64,000 bases of DNA from assembly GCA_020744425.1 (NCBI GenBank), contig JAGMUV010000005.1, positions 1,240,001 to 1,304,000 on the forward strand, written 5' to 3'. The notes under the pieces are model-generated. The model was given only the letters and a program-made list of their open reading frames with translations. It was not told the DNA's origin and did not search any database. Shown one piece after another: positions 12,401-25,381 of the stretch (positions are counted from its first letter, which is position 1; each line of letters begins with the position of its first letter). Made by a program: the position numbers and the translations under genes. This DNA is from Dactylonectria macrodidyma (Eukaryota; Ascomycota; Sordariomycetes; Hypocreales; Nectriaceae).

Positions 12401-15071
12401 GGTAATCGATTCGACAACGCTCTGCCCGAACGGCTTCAGCCGTGGATTGTGAGACATGCCCGAGCTTAGTCATGCGCCTCCTGCACTCGGTCAGCGACTT
12501 TGCATCCCAGATGTCGATCATCTGCAACTACTTCGGTCGGGACCTTGCAGATGGTTTTTTTTTTCTGTCGACGCCGTGGCTTACTTCCTTCTCCTAACTA
12601 CGGACGAGTTCACACAAGCGGCCACCACAAACTAGTTGCCGTGGATGACTCCCACCTCGATCGCGTTTCCTCTTACACAGCACAGCTAGTTTCTTGTCAT
12701 ATGCACTGTACACCATCGAACCATGCTCGACCAATCGAAGCCGTTTTGCATTTTCGAGACCGCGAGTGACGGTATCCCTTGCGCTGATCATCACTCCTAG
12801 CGCGCTCGACGCAGTGCGACCTCTGATACGGCTTTTCGCATAAAGCGACCAACGCACTCGACAAATTCTCTTTTTAGACTTGTCCAACAAGGTTGGTTGA
12901 GTGTCGCTTAGTCTATGCATCCTCCAAACATAAAATGTTTGGCAAGTCGGCAGGATGCCTGGACGCTGCATTGCAGCATGTGGCGCGATCCAAGAAGGAC
13001 TGGCGTATCCAAGAATGCGTTTGCCTCTAACTGTTTTGACTGGCCCCCGCAAAATCTGGACAGGCCTGATGGAAGTCCTCACTCGCTGTGTTGCAATTGA
13101 AGGATCTCAATATTACTGTATGCGCAAATTGAAAGTCCAAAGCGTTGCCAGAAGGTGTGTTACATCTGTTGGTATGCGTGCGCGTACAGTACTGGCGGGG
13201 TGGCCGGCGGACTGCAGGTCAAGGTTCCCCTGTACCGAGATCGAGCCCTGGGCTTCAACATGCCACCTGACTGAATACCTGGATTGGAAGATGCTGCCTT
13301 GCACCAATGTTTGGATTGTGTATCAAACTGAGCACTCTGCTACGATCGTGGTCTCTATCTGAATTAACTTTGCTGCCAGTCAATCTTTTCAAGGTGGTCT
13401 CGAGCACAATTGGCAACGGTTCCCAACGTTCTCAAGCTGGGAATGTTGGAAGACCCATACGTAACGGCTTTTAATTAGGTTGGCCTGGCGTCGTCACCAG
13501 CATCATTAACTGACATTAACTGGTCAGTTAGCCTCATTTGACAACTCATCGGACCAGGGCAATTGGAGCAGCTCAAATATGATGGCGCTTCATTAATCAT
13601 TTGGATAAAATTGTAGATTCATCCCAAAAGCAATAGTTCAGAGCTGAGCACAGCGACCCCGCCTTGTTTCGGAATCAGACTTGCATCCATCCGTTTGTTG
13701 AGCCAACGCACTGTGGAAAACACATCAGCGCCCAGCGTCATGCTAGCACAACGGCTTTCCTCAGCCAAAGCCATGGAATGGCTTTGGACGAGACAAGAGC
13801 AGGACTACTACGGAGAGAATGCGGGGAGCAAGGTTTGTCGTGATATAGACACGCCTGACAGCTCAAGTCCGATGAAACGTACGAACAAAACGTCCTACTC
13901 ATGCCATGAGACGAGCCTGTAGCCACAAGCAATGACAACGACCGCCTGTCAACAAACGCGGAGCGGCATGCTTGGGCTTGGGCTCGACCAGGTTCGTCTC
14001 CCGGGACAGCTCGGCCCTGGTCGCGCGGGAGGCGGCTGACCCTTGTCGTGATAGGACATGCACATGGGAGGGACCTGGGGCGGATGGGATGGGGGGTTGT
14101 GGATTGGGATTGGATGTGAGTGGGCTTTGCTGGTGATGAATGATGAACGCTCAGTGAAAGAATCCCTTGAGACAAGCCTCCCCCCAAGCCAACCGCCAGA
14201 CCTGCGCCATCGCACACGCCAGCGATGCACGACGCCGAGGGACGGACACACGACTCAACTCCTCACTCGGCTCGCTGACATCACCGACTTTCGGCTCGGC
14301 AGTCCAGCCAGTCACTTGGTTTCCGGCGGCCCAACAAGTTGAGTGACCTTTCCCTTGCTCGTTCCCTCCACAGCGCAGAAACGTTCCGCGGGGTGCAAAC
14401 GGAGCTCCAGCAACTTCTGCGACTTTTTCTCGGAGGCGAGCAACCGAATAAATGATGCACACCGGGATAATAATTCCGCTTGGATTTTCCCCCTCTTTTG
14501 GAGATTGTCTCTCCTGAATTGTAATACGGACACAAGGCCGCCGAGTTGCATCCAGTGCACAGCACAATGGTCGTGGCAGGCACTCTCAATCACAACAGAG
14601 TCAGCCCTCTCTGCCTTCAGCGCTCCGGAGCTTGAAGAATACCTAGGTAGTGAGGTGTGCTTGTCTTTCTAGGGGGGGCGTGTGTCAGGCGCCGCCAACA
14701 ACTGGTTCGGCACGGTGGACCTATGGTCAGCTGTCGCCTGGCCGTCTCCGTTGTGAGGTGTGTGCCTTATGATATTGCACTGTAGGTACTTTGCACGAAT
14801 ACCTCCAGGTGCTGATGCGGATAATTGGGTACTGTGATTCTCCGCCATCCCACTCACATCCCACGTCAGTCGCCTCCACGCCGAAGCCCAACCTGGCGTC
14901 AGGGTGACGCCGGCGGTTGTTCTGGGTCTGGCAGGGGCCCGCCTTTTGCAAGACATGCGCTTGAGTACAGGCACTGATGACTCCAGTTCGATGATGCTAT
15001 GGGCTCGGTAGGCGAGCTTCGTCTGGCTCTATGCGGTCCGAGCCCAATGCATCTGATGTTGAGCAGACCGC

Positions 15072-15130
15072 CTTGAATCACCGCTTGAATAACCGCTTGA
15101 ATCACCGCCTCTCTTCTCTTCTCTTCTCTT
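15072..15130. repeat. Tandem 12-mer (three copies) followed by CTCTT repeats
   Basis: CTTGAATCACCG occurs at 15072-15083, with one change at 15084-15095, and again at 15096-15107. Four CTCTT units follow at 15111-15130. I see no coding or regulatory meaning. Confidence 0.9.
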
Positions 15131-18100
15131 CTCTCTGACTACGACGTGCTACGTACTGTGTGGTACATGACGCTCCGCAACTGAGCGTGTGGGCTGTTAC
15201 ATCCAATCCGGGGAATCCTCCAATGCCGACATCCATGGCCAAGTCGTCAAGTTTCGGCAAGCACCAGCGGAGGCTTTGCCGGTAGAAGTACCCAACAAGT
15301 AGTGTGCAACGCAGTATCGAAGAAGAGCCTTGCATATTGCATCGCTCCTCTGGGGAGAAAAAAACACCACACACCAATTGACCTCTTCTACTACACTATA
15401 CCCATTCGCTCCTCTCGGAATAAGTAAATAACTAAATTATGGGGGGATAAACAAATACAAGGATGGATTCATTACGAAAGCAGTCCAACTTCTCTATCAT
15501 CTATATCCTTTGCCCATAGAGGAAGAGGGGGAAGTTGATGCTTTATGGCGTGTGGTGTTGTTCTTCCACCCCTTCTTTGATCGCTCTACCAGCCATGGCA
15601 CCAAACACCTCCGCCCGACTGCGCCTTTGCGACAGTACAGGCGACGAACACCGTCCAAGGGAGTCACCGAGACACGCGGTGGACCTGCACAAGCTAGACA
15701 AGCTAGGCGCATCCATCTGCATGTACGACGATTCTGGGTTGGCACCTAGGCACCTTGCAGGTGCAGGAGGATGCTTGGATGCGTCCATTCACCCAATTCG
15801 AGACGGCAACATTTGACAGAAAGGCGGGCTTGGCAGAGGAAAAGTCAGCCGGGGCCTCGTACTGGCGGGCATCCTGCGCCTCGTGCCTTGGCCTTTTCTG
15901 CATTCGACCGGCCATGTCTTTGGCGTTGCCGACAAGGGAACGAGGCTTCTTTTTCGCCCAGGCCGGTTTCGACGAGGCGTCCAAAGGCAATTAATTACAA
16001 TTGACCTAGATCTTCATCAAGGGGCTGGTGCAGACCAACGACGAGGCAAACTCGCTGGTCCAGCATCTCCGACCACGATTCACATGGAATTGCACCAGAA
16101 GACCCGCCTTGCCTTGCCTAAACTTCAGGGTCCAGGATCTCTGCGACCTGCGGATGGGAGTCTTCCCCCCGGCCAGCCCGATTAGGCCAAAATTGACGGC
16201 TTCCATTGCCCAGTCCGCCGGCCCCGACAAACGGAATCTCAGGAACCGCCTTTGGCCAAATGAATTGGTTTGCTGTGCAGTTACTGTGTGCACACTTAGA
16301 CATGCTTTCAAGCGACCGGTTGGTCTCGGGCCAGAATGTCCACGGCGCGCCATCGGGGCGTCGAAGCCAGTGCTAATAATTGGCTGGCTATTTTGCTGCT
16401 CGCAGTTTCTCTCCAGTGCATGGCCGATCTGCTCGAATGAAGGATCGCACTGCGCAGGTCCTGTCCCTCAGACTGTGTGTCACAGTGCACACGGCAAGGT
16501 TACTCTACTTATACGGGACATGTGCTCTTACAAAAAGTATCATCATTCATCATGGCAGTGAGCCAACCGCCAAGGGGATGACGGCATAAAGCTCTCAGCA
16601 ATACCAAGGTGCCACAAACGCTGCCGCCCCTCTGGTCCATCCTCACTATCAATTTACATTCCTACGAAGCCCAGCCGTTCAATATGCGTGGATCTTCTCC
16701 GTTCTTGAGGCGCCGGGGAGTATTGACGGCGGGGCGTGGCCAACGACCACCCACACCATCATGGGTACGTGCAGTGTTCCGTTTGAGTGCGGGAACGCCA
16801 GCCCCATCTGCGCCTCAAAATGTTTCTACCCGGACCTCACTGATGTAGGTACACACGCTCATAGGGCTGTTGGGGTTAGAAATGCCATGCTCGATACGGG
16901 CCGCACGGCCAACGAGTACGAGCTCCCGGACACGAGGGATCTTTGGGTTGCGGTAGGATCAAGGAACGGATGCACCAACGACGAAAGTACTGAGTGAGGC
17001 AGTACGAAGTACGAGACGCTGGTGGGGTGGCTGAAGAAGTTGGAACGCGGATACCAAGATCCATTTTGCTAAACTCTCGCTGCCGCAACATGAGGCGACC
17101 TCGAACGCAAAAGAGGCAGAGTTAGGAGCCAAGGCGCGTTGGTAGGTTGGTTCATTTGTGGCTGGCTTGATGGCTCAAACGGAACTGGGCTCATGCAATG
17201 TCTCGCCACCCAAAGTCTAGACAAAATGATCTTCTGCGAGCTCTCGACTTATTAGGCCCAGACTCATTTCGTCAACGACTCACTCGCCGACTCATCGTCT
17301 GCTTAGATGCGTCATTTCTCTCCTCTGATTCCGATTACGAAACATGCCATTATTCCAATTGCGTCCTTGTCGTGAACACTGGCCAAAGCCTGTATGATTG
17401 GTGCCCTTCGGAGAATATAAAAGGAACGACTGATATTGCTCGGTAGGTATGTGACGAAGGCCGCCCCCCGGAAAGGTTCGATAAATGAGAGAATGTAGCT
17501 ACATTACAAAGCTACTGGACGCCGCCCTAACGAAAAGAGAAGCCAGTTGCAACGAAGACTGCCAAGACCCTACGCATCTTATCCTTGTAAGATGTATCTG
17601 AGACAGCAATTGAAGGCGCATTTGCCTGGCACCACTGGCCCTCTCGCTCCCACTGATTCCCTCGAGCGAAATACTACGTATCTATGTCATCGAGCATGGA
17701 GGAGGACCAGGGTCGATGGCGCGGGCGGCGGGAAAGCTTCCTTGGAAATCGGCCAACTGCTTTGGAGATAGGTCTGAAGCCTGTCCACACACACTTGACA
17801 GTCACACACACTCTCACGCACGTTCCGAACCCTCACGAACACGCACCACTCTCGCGTGGCCGATCGGGGTACCAGCGGAAAGTGGACTAGGATGGCCCAA
17901 GTACGGCACCATAGAACGGACCATGCGAGGAAATCATTCCCAAGTGATCCGGATGGGCGGTAAAGGACCCCTCGGAGCATTGCAGTGCAAACACACGGCT
18001 TCAGAACGGAGCCAGACACCGAGAAAATCCGGTGCGCCTTCTGTAGCCGTCCGTACAGTGTGAACAAGCTGCGTTCTATCAAGTCCCTATCGAGAGACAA

Positions 18101-18420
18101 AGAAGAGGGTGGGATTGAGGCTATTTACGAGGCCGAGTTCGTTCATTGCTGACCAAGTCCTCTAGCTGCATGCTCAACACGGAGCACGCGGGACCAACCA
18201 CCGACTGAACCACGGACGGAGGCGTCGGCAAAGGCCCGAATTCGATTTGCAAAGGGCCTCCTGCCTGTACTGGAATGTTCTGCTATTGATAGAGCAAAAG
18301 ACCGCATCTCTGTTCTCGCTGTCACGTCGTATCTCACCCATCATCATCTCAGGTCAGCTGAGCTTGGACAAGCCCACGCGCGGGTCTTGGAAGTTTCGTT
18401 CGTTGCCGCCGCTGGCCCTT

Positions 18421-18440
18421 GGCTGGCTGGCTGGCTGGCT
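18421..18440. repeat. Tetranucleotide repeat (GGCT)5
   Basis: Five perfect GGCT units lie in a region without genes. This is a simple microsatellite. Confidence 0.95.
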
Positions 18441-19901
18441 TTCTTCCCCCCACGGCGGCTTTGCTGCTCGGCAAGTGTGTCACTTTTTTGTCACTTCTCA
18501 AGTTCCCACACCCATGAGAAAACCTGATAGAGAGAGGAGGCGGTATATGCTTCTCAGGTCTTCTCGGTCGTCCCATCCATCCGTTCTCTCCGTCATCCGG
18601 ATAGGCCCGCTGCAAGCCATGCCAAAGCGGCATGGCGGCCTGCAACCGCGAATGGCTGCAACGCCCGGTTCCGTCAGTCGGCCTACATTGGCCCAACGTG
18701 CGACTGACTGCAGGTTGCTTGTCACCATCCATTGCAGAAGATGACTGGGGGTCCAGTAGGGTGCAACGGATTTCGGGGTACCTACCGGTGGCTGCTTCTC
18801 ATCGCTCAAGGAACGCTGGTTGCTTTTGTGTCGCTGACAGGTTCGCCACACTCGGCGTCCGGATCCCCCAACCACGGGCCGGCCCTCCTTAATTGAGCGA
18901 TAATGAGATGAGCCTTGGGACTGGATCTCTGCCGTAGGGTTGAGAAGATCATGCGTCCGTATCGGGCGAGAGACGGTTTGGTTGTCCGAGCAGCACCTAC
19001 CAAGGCGCTATTACAACAATAACAACAGCCTGTCGTGTGCTATGAACCACCAACAACATGACCTCTCAGCGGTCCTGGCTCAAACTCCAGGTGCCCGTTT
19101 TTGCCCTCGGTCCCAGGGCTCAAATGAGGGACTCGAGGACAGCGTCCGTTCGGGTCCCAGGAAGATGCATCCCGGTCCAGAAACCAGCTCGGTGGGTGGG
19201 TGGAGGCGCGTGGGCGACGGGGGGGAGGAGGGAGTGGGTTGTGACATGGAGAGCTCGCGAGGGGCCATCCATGTCCAAAGAGGACGACTAGCGCCGGGTC
19301 CATTGGCACCGGTGCAAGACGACCGCGTGGGTGCAATTGAAGCCGTCGTCAAATGGTGGACGAGGCCTGAACCAAGAGAAGTGTGCCATCTCAACCGCCA
19401 ATAGTGCCTCCCACTTGCTCGCTACATGAGTCGGGGGACATGCACAGGAGGACATGGTTGTCGCGCTGGCACCCACAGAACCGGCGAGCCACCTGATTGA
19501 AGCATCCGAACTGCACGTTCTGCGTTTTGGGCTTTTACATCCTATTCGGCAGGTAATAAATCATACCTACCAAGGCGGGAAACAAGCAGCTTCGTAGGTG
19601 GGGAGGCAGCGTTCCTGGAACCAAACTCATTGAGACGAAGTCGTGATGATTGATGATATTCTACGCCTGGCAGTTTCCAGTCTTTTTTTTTTTCATGGCT
19701 GCCTTCGTGATAAACGAGAGACAAAACGGTGATCGGGTCGTCAATTCAATTCCTCCCTCATTAGTTCTCAGAAAGCATCCGCGCGCTACGGTGCATTCTC
19801 GTCTCGTCGCTCGTATCATATCACACTGTCATTGTGCCTGCCTGCCTCGGTTGAGGTTATTTCCTACCCACGTACGTTCTACCTCCCACTCTCTTCCGTG
19901 G

Positions 19902-19936
19902 CCCCCCCCCCCCCCCCCCCTCTCTCTCTCTCTCTC
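19902..19936. repeat. Homopyrimidine tract C19(TC)8
   Basis: Nineteen consecutive C are followed by eight TC dinucleotides, 35 bases of pure pyrimidine. The complementary strand carries G19. Such tracts can adopt triplex or quadruplex-like structures and are error-prone in assembly. More CT-rich sequence continues downstream to about 20100, as in leaders of expressed fungal genes, but no convincing gene follows. Confidence 0.9.
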
Positions 19937-21187
19937 GCTCTTCCAATCACCCTTGTTCCGGCCTTGCGTTTTGTGCTTCTCTTTCTGCTGGTCATTAGGC
20001 ATCGTCAAGCCACCCCCAGGACGAAAACTCCGAACACCCGCCACCAACTATTTTTTTTCGTCTACTTCTTTCTCCTCCGCCCCCGCGACAGGCGTTCTGG
20101 GCTCACGCCAAAAAGCGGGGTGTTTAGCATCTTACTATGGCTCCTACTACGGCCAGAAAAGGGCTGGCTGGTTTCCCAAATGATCGATCGATTGCTCTCA
20201 TCGGTCGGGAAGCGAAACGCCGCTGGTGGGAAGCTTGTCGACGGACCGCGGGTCTCGGTACGAAAAGGACCCCTCTCTTTGTTGCCGTTGTTGAGGAGAG
20301 CTGGATGACGGGGTAGTAACAACTGCATTTCTCCCGGCGTTCAACAATCCGAGCAAAATAGTTACCAAGCCAAGCAAAAGGCGTATGTACATCATCCGTA
20401 CGTACTTGGGATGCCCAATGGGTTTCTCAGAGTGGCCCAATCACACATGTGACATCTGCGTGATACGCCCACCTCTCGGGCTGTCCTAGGAAATCGGGCA
20501 GAGGGGATTGATTGAACGCAGCCTTGGCGCCGCCTCTTGTCTCACAGTGAGTGGCGTAATGTGTGATGTGATGCGAGCGACAAATCCGAAGCCCGCTGCA
20601 GAAAGGCACTTTTATTTGCCAATAGAGATGGGCGATGGGCGAGGCAACGCGGACAGGCCGCATCGGTGTCTCAGAGCAATACAGTCGCGGTGTCTCAAGG
20701 ACGGATGCGACGCCAGGCAGGCGGCCAAGGCGTCTGCTTGGTTGGACTCTTCGATCACGGTTGGCCCACGCCTAGAGGCCTCTCCCATCGCCGGGAACGT
20801 GTAAAAAGCAAAGTATTGTCATGCAGGTCGGCTGCGTCGCAACCAGTGAGACAGGCCACGCGTGGCGAGCTGAACGATGACGATGTCGGCAACAGAGCAC
20901 AAACGTAGGGTAGGGCGGAGATGGGAATTAATCGGGCGAGTAGCCCAGTGTAGGTTTAATCGTGAACTTGGCGCACTGGCAAGCTATAGTACACGGTCCT
21001 TGCTTTCTTGCTTTCTCGTACACGGGGGTTTCTGTTGACGGGCGGCATGCCACGATTTTGCAGCCTTGGGTGCCATGCCTTGATCCGTCCTGTTTCTCCC
21101 AAGGGCGAGACCCGTAGCTCACAGCTTGCACTTCCAATTCCAAGGCCAAATGTCGTACCAGATGTCTGCGAGCTCCTTCTCCCACCC

Positions 21188-21898
21188 CTATTGCGTTTTG
21201 AACAGTAGAATGGCGCAGTGGCCGAGATAGAAGTAGATGAAATGCTTTGTCTCTGTGACGGGGAGTTGTTACACGTCAGCGACAAACCACAAGTATGACG
21301 ACAATGAGAAGGATGAGGCTCGGCTTTACCGTGAGTCACGAAGCTACCGAAATTCCGGCCAACGATGCAGTGCCAGGTAGGGCCCTTTCGCTCGTCAAAC
21401 TGGAGAGAAGTATAAGGTCAGCTGGAAGAGCAGACGACGTGTTTGGGAAAGGGTGGTGCCACGAACTGTCCGCTTGATGTGCTGCGCAATGTCCTGCAAG
21501 TATATGTGAGCCTAACAGTCCTGTTCGGAAGTGCTTCTTGGTGATGGAACCTTCTCAATGGTGAACTTGGCCATGGCTTCCTGAGCTGCAGCCTTGTCAG
21601 CCTAATTCCTTTGCCTTGCACGACACGGCACAAGGTGACGTCGTCATGGGTGCCCAAAAAAAACATACCAACTTCGATCGACTCCTGCTGCAGGTCGTCC
21701 GTCTGTTTCCGTCAGCGATCGAGCTCGGCGCATCTTTTGGCGGTGTGGCTCACCATGTCGGCGGATTTGACTTGAGCTAGAACTTGAGAATTAGCCGTCT
21801 TGTCCTACAGTCGCCGTTGCCATCAGGGCCGGATGTTTCCTCCCACCTTCGAGCTTCTCCCGCGGGCCGGGCTGTTCGGGGCCTTGCTTGTCGGACAT
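21188..21898 (-). CDS. nudG: LC8-type dynein light chain, seven exons
   Basis: Exons are 21898-21847, 21776-21754, 21702-21669, 21585-21551, 21493-21467, 21399-21330 and 21252-21188. Together they give 306 nt and 101 residues. The protein contains the signature parts of LC8: [55 protein letters not shown] and the end [19 protein letters not shown]8 is a homodimeric hub that binds dynein intermediate chain and many short linear motifs; in Aspergillus the orthologue is NudG, used for nuclear migration. The family core is about 89 residues, so the extra length is an N-terminal tail. Every junction was fixed by family identity and phase; exon 4 begins after GCTGCAG with a CTGAC branch site just upstream. 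Two donors are weak (GTTCCA, GTTCGT). Confidence 0.95.
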
Positions 21899-24800
21899 GA
21901 TGGGCGCGTGGACGGGGTTTGGCGGGTTGAAGAATGAAATCTGCGCGTGTGTCTAGTCAGCCTGGTGCGTCAGGTGGTGCGATGGCGAGGCGGGCTGCGA
22001 AAGAGGGCCGTCGGACGGGTTTGGATGGTCCGCCTCGCCCCCTTTTCCGCACGCCTTGTTTCGCGATGGGGTTTGTACGTACAGACAGCGGTGGTCTGAA
22101 GATCGGGGGAGCGTGTTCGTTTCTCGTCCCAGATATTGGAGGAGTCGAACGCGGTGCGCGGCGTCAGAGGAGGGGGCTTGGTTTTGAGGTCGAAGCCGTT
22201 AACAAAGGGCTTATAAAAGTGGCGAGTCGCGTGGTCGTTGGTGTTTGTTTGAGGACCTCGTGGGACGTGCGCAATCAGCGACGTGCGCAAACAGCGCCGC
22301 GCCGGCACTTGCCAAAGGTGACATGCGCGCAAAGGGGGGCGGCTGAATGCCAAAACTCCCCAAAACATCCCCCGACGGATTACCCTAGACCCGTATTTTC
22401 AGGATGACAAACTAAACCCTACCACATGTTGTCGTCATAACGATATGATCTTTTTTAATCGTACGTGATTTACTGTCCTTTCTTTCTCTGTCTCGCTCAT
22501 TGGCTTGATGTGCATCATGGGAGTGAGTGGCGAGAAATCTATATCTGCAGAGTTTACCTATTGATCATACGTAAATCGATTGGACCAAGCTGAATGTAGT
22601 CGTACAACCATTAACACACCTGTTATCCAAGTTATTTAATTTGGCAAATAGCACGGTTTCCATAGCTATGCAAGTCATGTCAACACCGGAAACAATTAGA
22701 AAATGACAACTGCAACTCTCAACGAGCAGCACGGTAGAACATCGACGGGCAATTCAATTGTCTCTACTATTCTACAACACCATTTATCTATGAACTACAC
22801 CAAAACTTGGAAATTATATGAATGAGATACCAAGACCTAGATACGAGTCACTAGGTTCCGTTGATATTTCATCTAGCTGATACTCATCGTCTCATGAGGC
22901 TCCTAACATGGCTTGCCATTCTTCACACTTAAAGCCAGAGTCCATGGATGCCGCCTCCACCTCCCCTGTCTAGGGTGACAATGAAGCGATGGAATTGCAA
23001 GGCTCAATCGAAATCTCCAAAAGTGAAAGAATTGGAGTGCTTGACCTCCTGGACCGGAGACCGCACACCGCTGGTTGTCCGAAAGCTAGCAAGGATCGAT
23101 TGACCGGGGTGAAGCCTAGGGTCATCATCATGGGATGGCATACGTAGACACGACTAACACGAGAGAACAAAGAGACCAAAAGGGGGTTGGGAAACAGAAC
23201 AAGGGAAAGAAAGGAGAAGGTGGTGGCAGGTATCGTAGAAAGAAGGCCAAACCCGCCTACAGACAAACGACCCCAAATGGAAGCATCGAGTTATTCATGA
23301 CCATGAAGACTAACATAGCATATGAAGGCAAAGTATCTGAACCTAGAAAAAAAAAAGATTGAAATACCGGAAGACAGTGCTTTAAGCTCGACAAGCGAAT
23401 ACGACTTGGTCAGGGGAGGGCCAGACGGCTGGACAGCATCGAGTCAAAATGGCGAAGTGTATAGACAGCCCGCGTGGCTTTGCCTTTTGATACTCGCTTT
23501 CGACATTGATGCCATGAACTAGACCAAATCGCAAAGCGATATATCTCAATCCAGCTACAAAGACTGTATCATGCCATGCAGTGATTTGGTTAGGGCCCAG
23601 AATCGAGAGTCACTCTTTGGTCCAACAGGCCATATGAAAGGGAAGGTATGCGAAAACATTATCCATTACATTGAGACTCCGAGAATGTAGAATTCTGTCC
23701 GTTGTGATTATTCGGCGGGCGTCTATTTGCCTACCAGAAGGACCCGGTAGACACACTTTCATCTCAAATTGAGAACCTAGGTCTATGCAGTCTTCTAGAA
23801 TTTTCGCCTCCGTATTACTTCATACCAAGAGCAGTATGTTAAACGACCCTAGATTATGTCCAAGCGTGCATTTGACTTTACTGAATTTCACCTTTGTTGG
23901 GTTTAGGCAAAGTCTTCGCGTTGTTTGTCCAGTGAGATCTGGTACTAGTCCTAGAGGAATCACACTAGGTATATATAAGAGTGTAATTCTCTCGATAAAG
24001 CTGCTAAATGCTAATGTATGTGAAAAACAGTATTTTTCGTCTTTTCTGGAAACCTACTCTACGGCCTGTGAATCAGATTGAGGATACTGGTTATGCCATG
24101 TCGAACCTGTGAACATATCAGCTCACACAACAGTCAAGCGAGCGCATGTCCAATTGCAGTCATATCTTCGGGGCCCGGCGCCGCTAATTCCGATGTATAT
24201 GAGATATTGTCATATCCTTGAGGGAGCTGTGGTTGGATTTCCATGATTGAGTTCAAGTGCCTTCAAACTTGAGCTTGGGAGTTCAAGACTTGGTCACACA
24301 GAACTGAAACTGGCCACCATTTGAATAAGACATGAGCGAGGCCACGGGGACTTCTTTCAAACCATTTAATTGTCTAGGGTTGAGAGTGCAAGACCGGGAA
24401 ATTCCCGTTACGAGTTTGCATCTTGGAGGGAGTTGCGCTCATTATTACTTCTACTCCTGAGGTTCTCTTGCATCTGAGCTTGTTTTAGTGGATTGTGGAG
24501 TACTCTAAAGTGAGTATGAGATTTTTTGTTTTGCTCAATCAAGAAAAAAGCGATGGTCATCAGATGATGAATAGTGTTGATGTTGGTGATTGCACGCCAT
24601 TGTCGTACCCGCATCAATTCGCATCAATCCTCCAAATCAGCTATCACAAGTGGCAAAAAATAAATAAATGAATAATAGGTTTTCTTCTTGCTTTTGAACA
24701 TCTTCATGGGAATTACAAGGGCATTGGACCCCACAGCAACTGCCATAGGGAGACATTGGATCATGTTTGTGATGCAACCAGCAGAGGTACATTCGGGATG

Positions 24801-25381
24801 ATAATTTCGTCGCGGAAGGGAACAGAACTAATCACAAAAATATGCCTATGCCTCTCGAGGTTTGATCTGTTCCATTGATTCCATGGAGAGTTGATCATGA
24901 GAGAGAGGGTCCGAAATGAGGAGTTGTCATCGCACTTGAATTGCCATGCGTGTGATAAGTGACATTGGAGCTAAGTGTCACAACTTTGAATGTCACATCA
25001 CTCAATCTGTGCTGTTGCACCTTACCGCTAAGGCTGCACAGTCATATAAAATCAATCCTACCCCAGTGACAGGAATTCGAAACATCACTGACTTAATGGG
25101 CATATGTAAAGTCCCTTATGCACAGAGTTGAAGAACGAAGGTTGCTGAGAGACGATGAAAAATGCCTGGGGTTCCACCTTGGATACAACAACGGTGCTGA
25201 ACCCAGATGCACGGACCATGTTGTTGTGGTGCCCCACCCTTAACGATAAAGAATGGAAGGAAACTTTTTTTTTCTTCCCTCCTTCTCTCCCTCCATAAGA
25301 AGCACGAGCGTCGAGGATGCAACCACCTCTCTATCTCCCACGGTGAACCATTCGCCTTAATTGGGAGTCGTCATCTTCACT
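21899..25381. other. Intergenic; an AT-richer block between the dynein light chain and mrd1
   Basis: The first 500 bases are GC-rich and should be the dynein light chain promoter. From about 22380 to 25100 the sequence is clearly richer in A and T than its surroundings and has no supported gene. No terminal repeats or transposase-like frames are visible. The last 280 bases lead into mrd1 and include a T run and CT-rich leader near 25266-25300. Confidence 0.6.

Larger units (their letters stand above)
8694..21187. other. Long stretch (12.5 kb) without a supported gene
   Basis: I checked both strands and found no reading frame with family motifs, and none that joins to a neighbour through plausible splice sites. 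The content is mostly single-copy, moderately GC-rich sequence with low-complexity patches: CA/CAG-rich repeats about 9310-9450, a 12-bp tandem repeat and CTCTT repeats near 15072-15130, five GGCT units at 18421-18440, and a C19(TC)8 tract at 19902-19936. An AT-richer pocket lies around 13350-13650. The leftmost part is the ELL promoter. The right end holds the 3' flank of the dynein light chain gene. Intron-rich small genes could still hide here, as the adjacent seven-exon gene shows. Confidence 0.55.

Noticed and set aside
20137..20310. Short frame MAPTTARKG after the C19(TC)8 tract
   Set aside because: At 57-59 codons without a known match, start context alone is not enough; noted in findings only.
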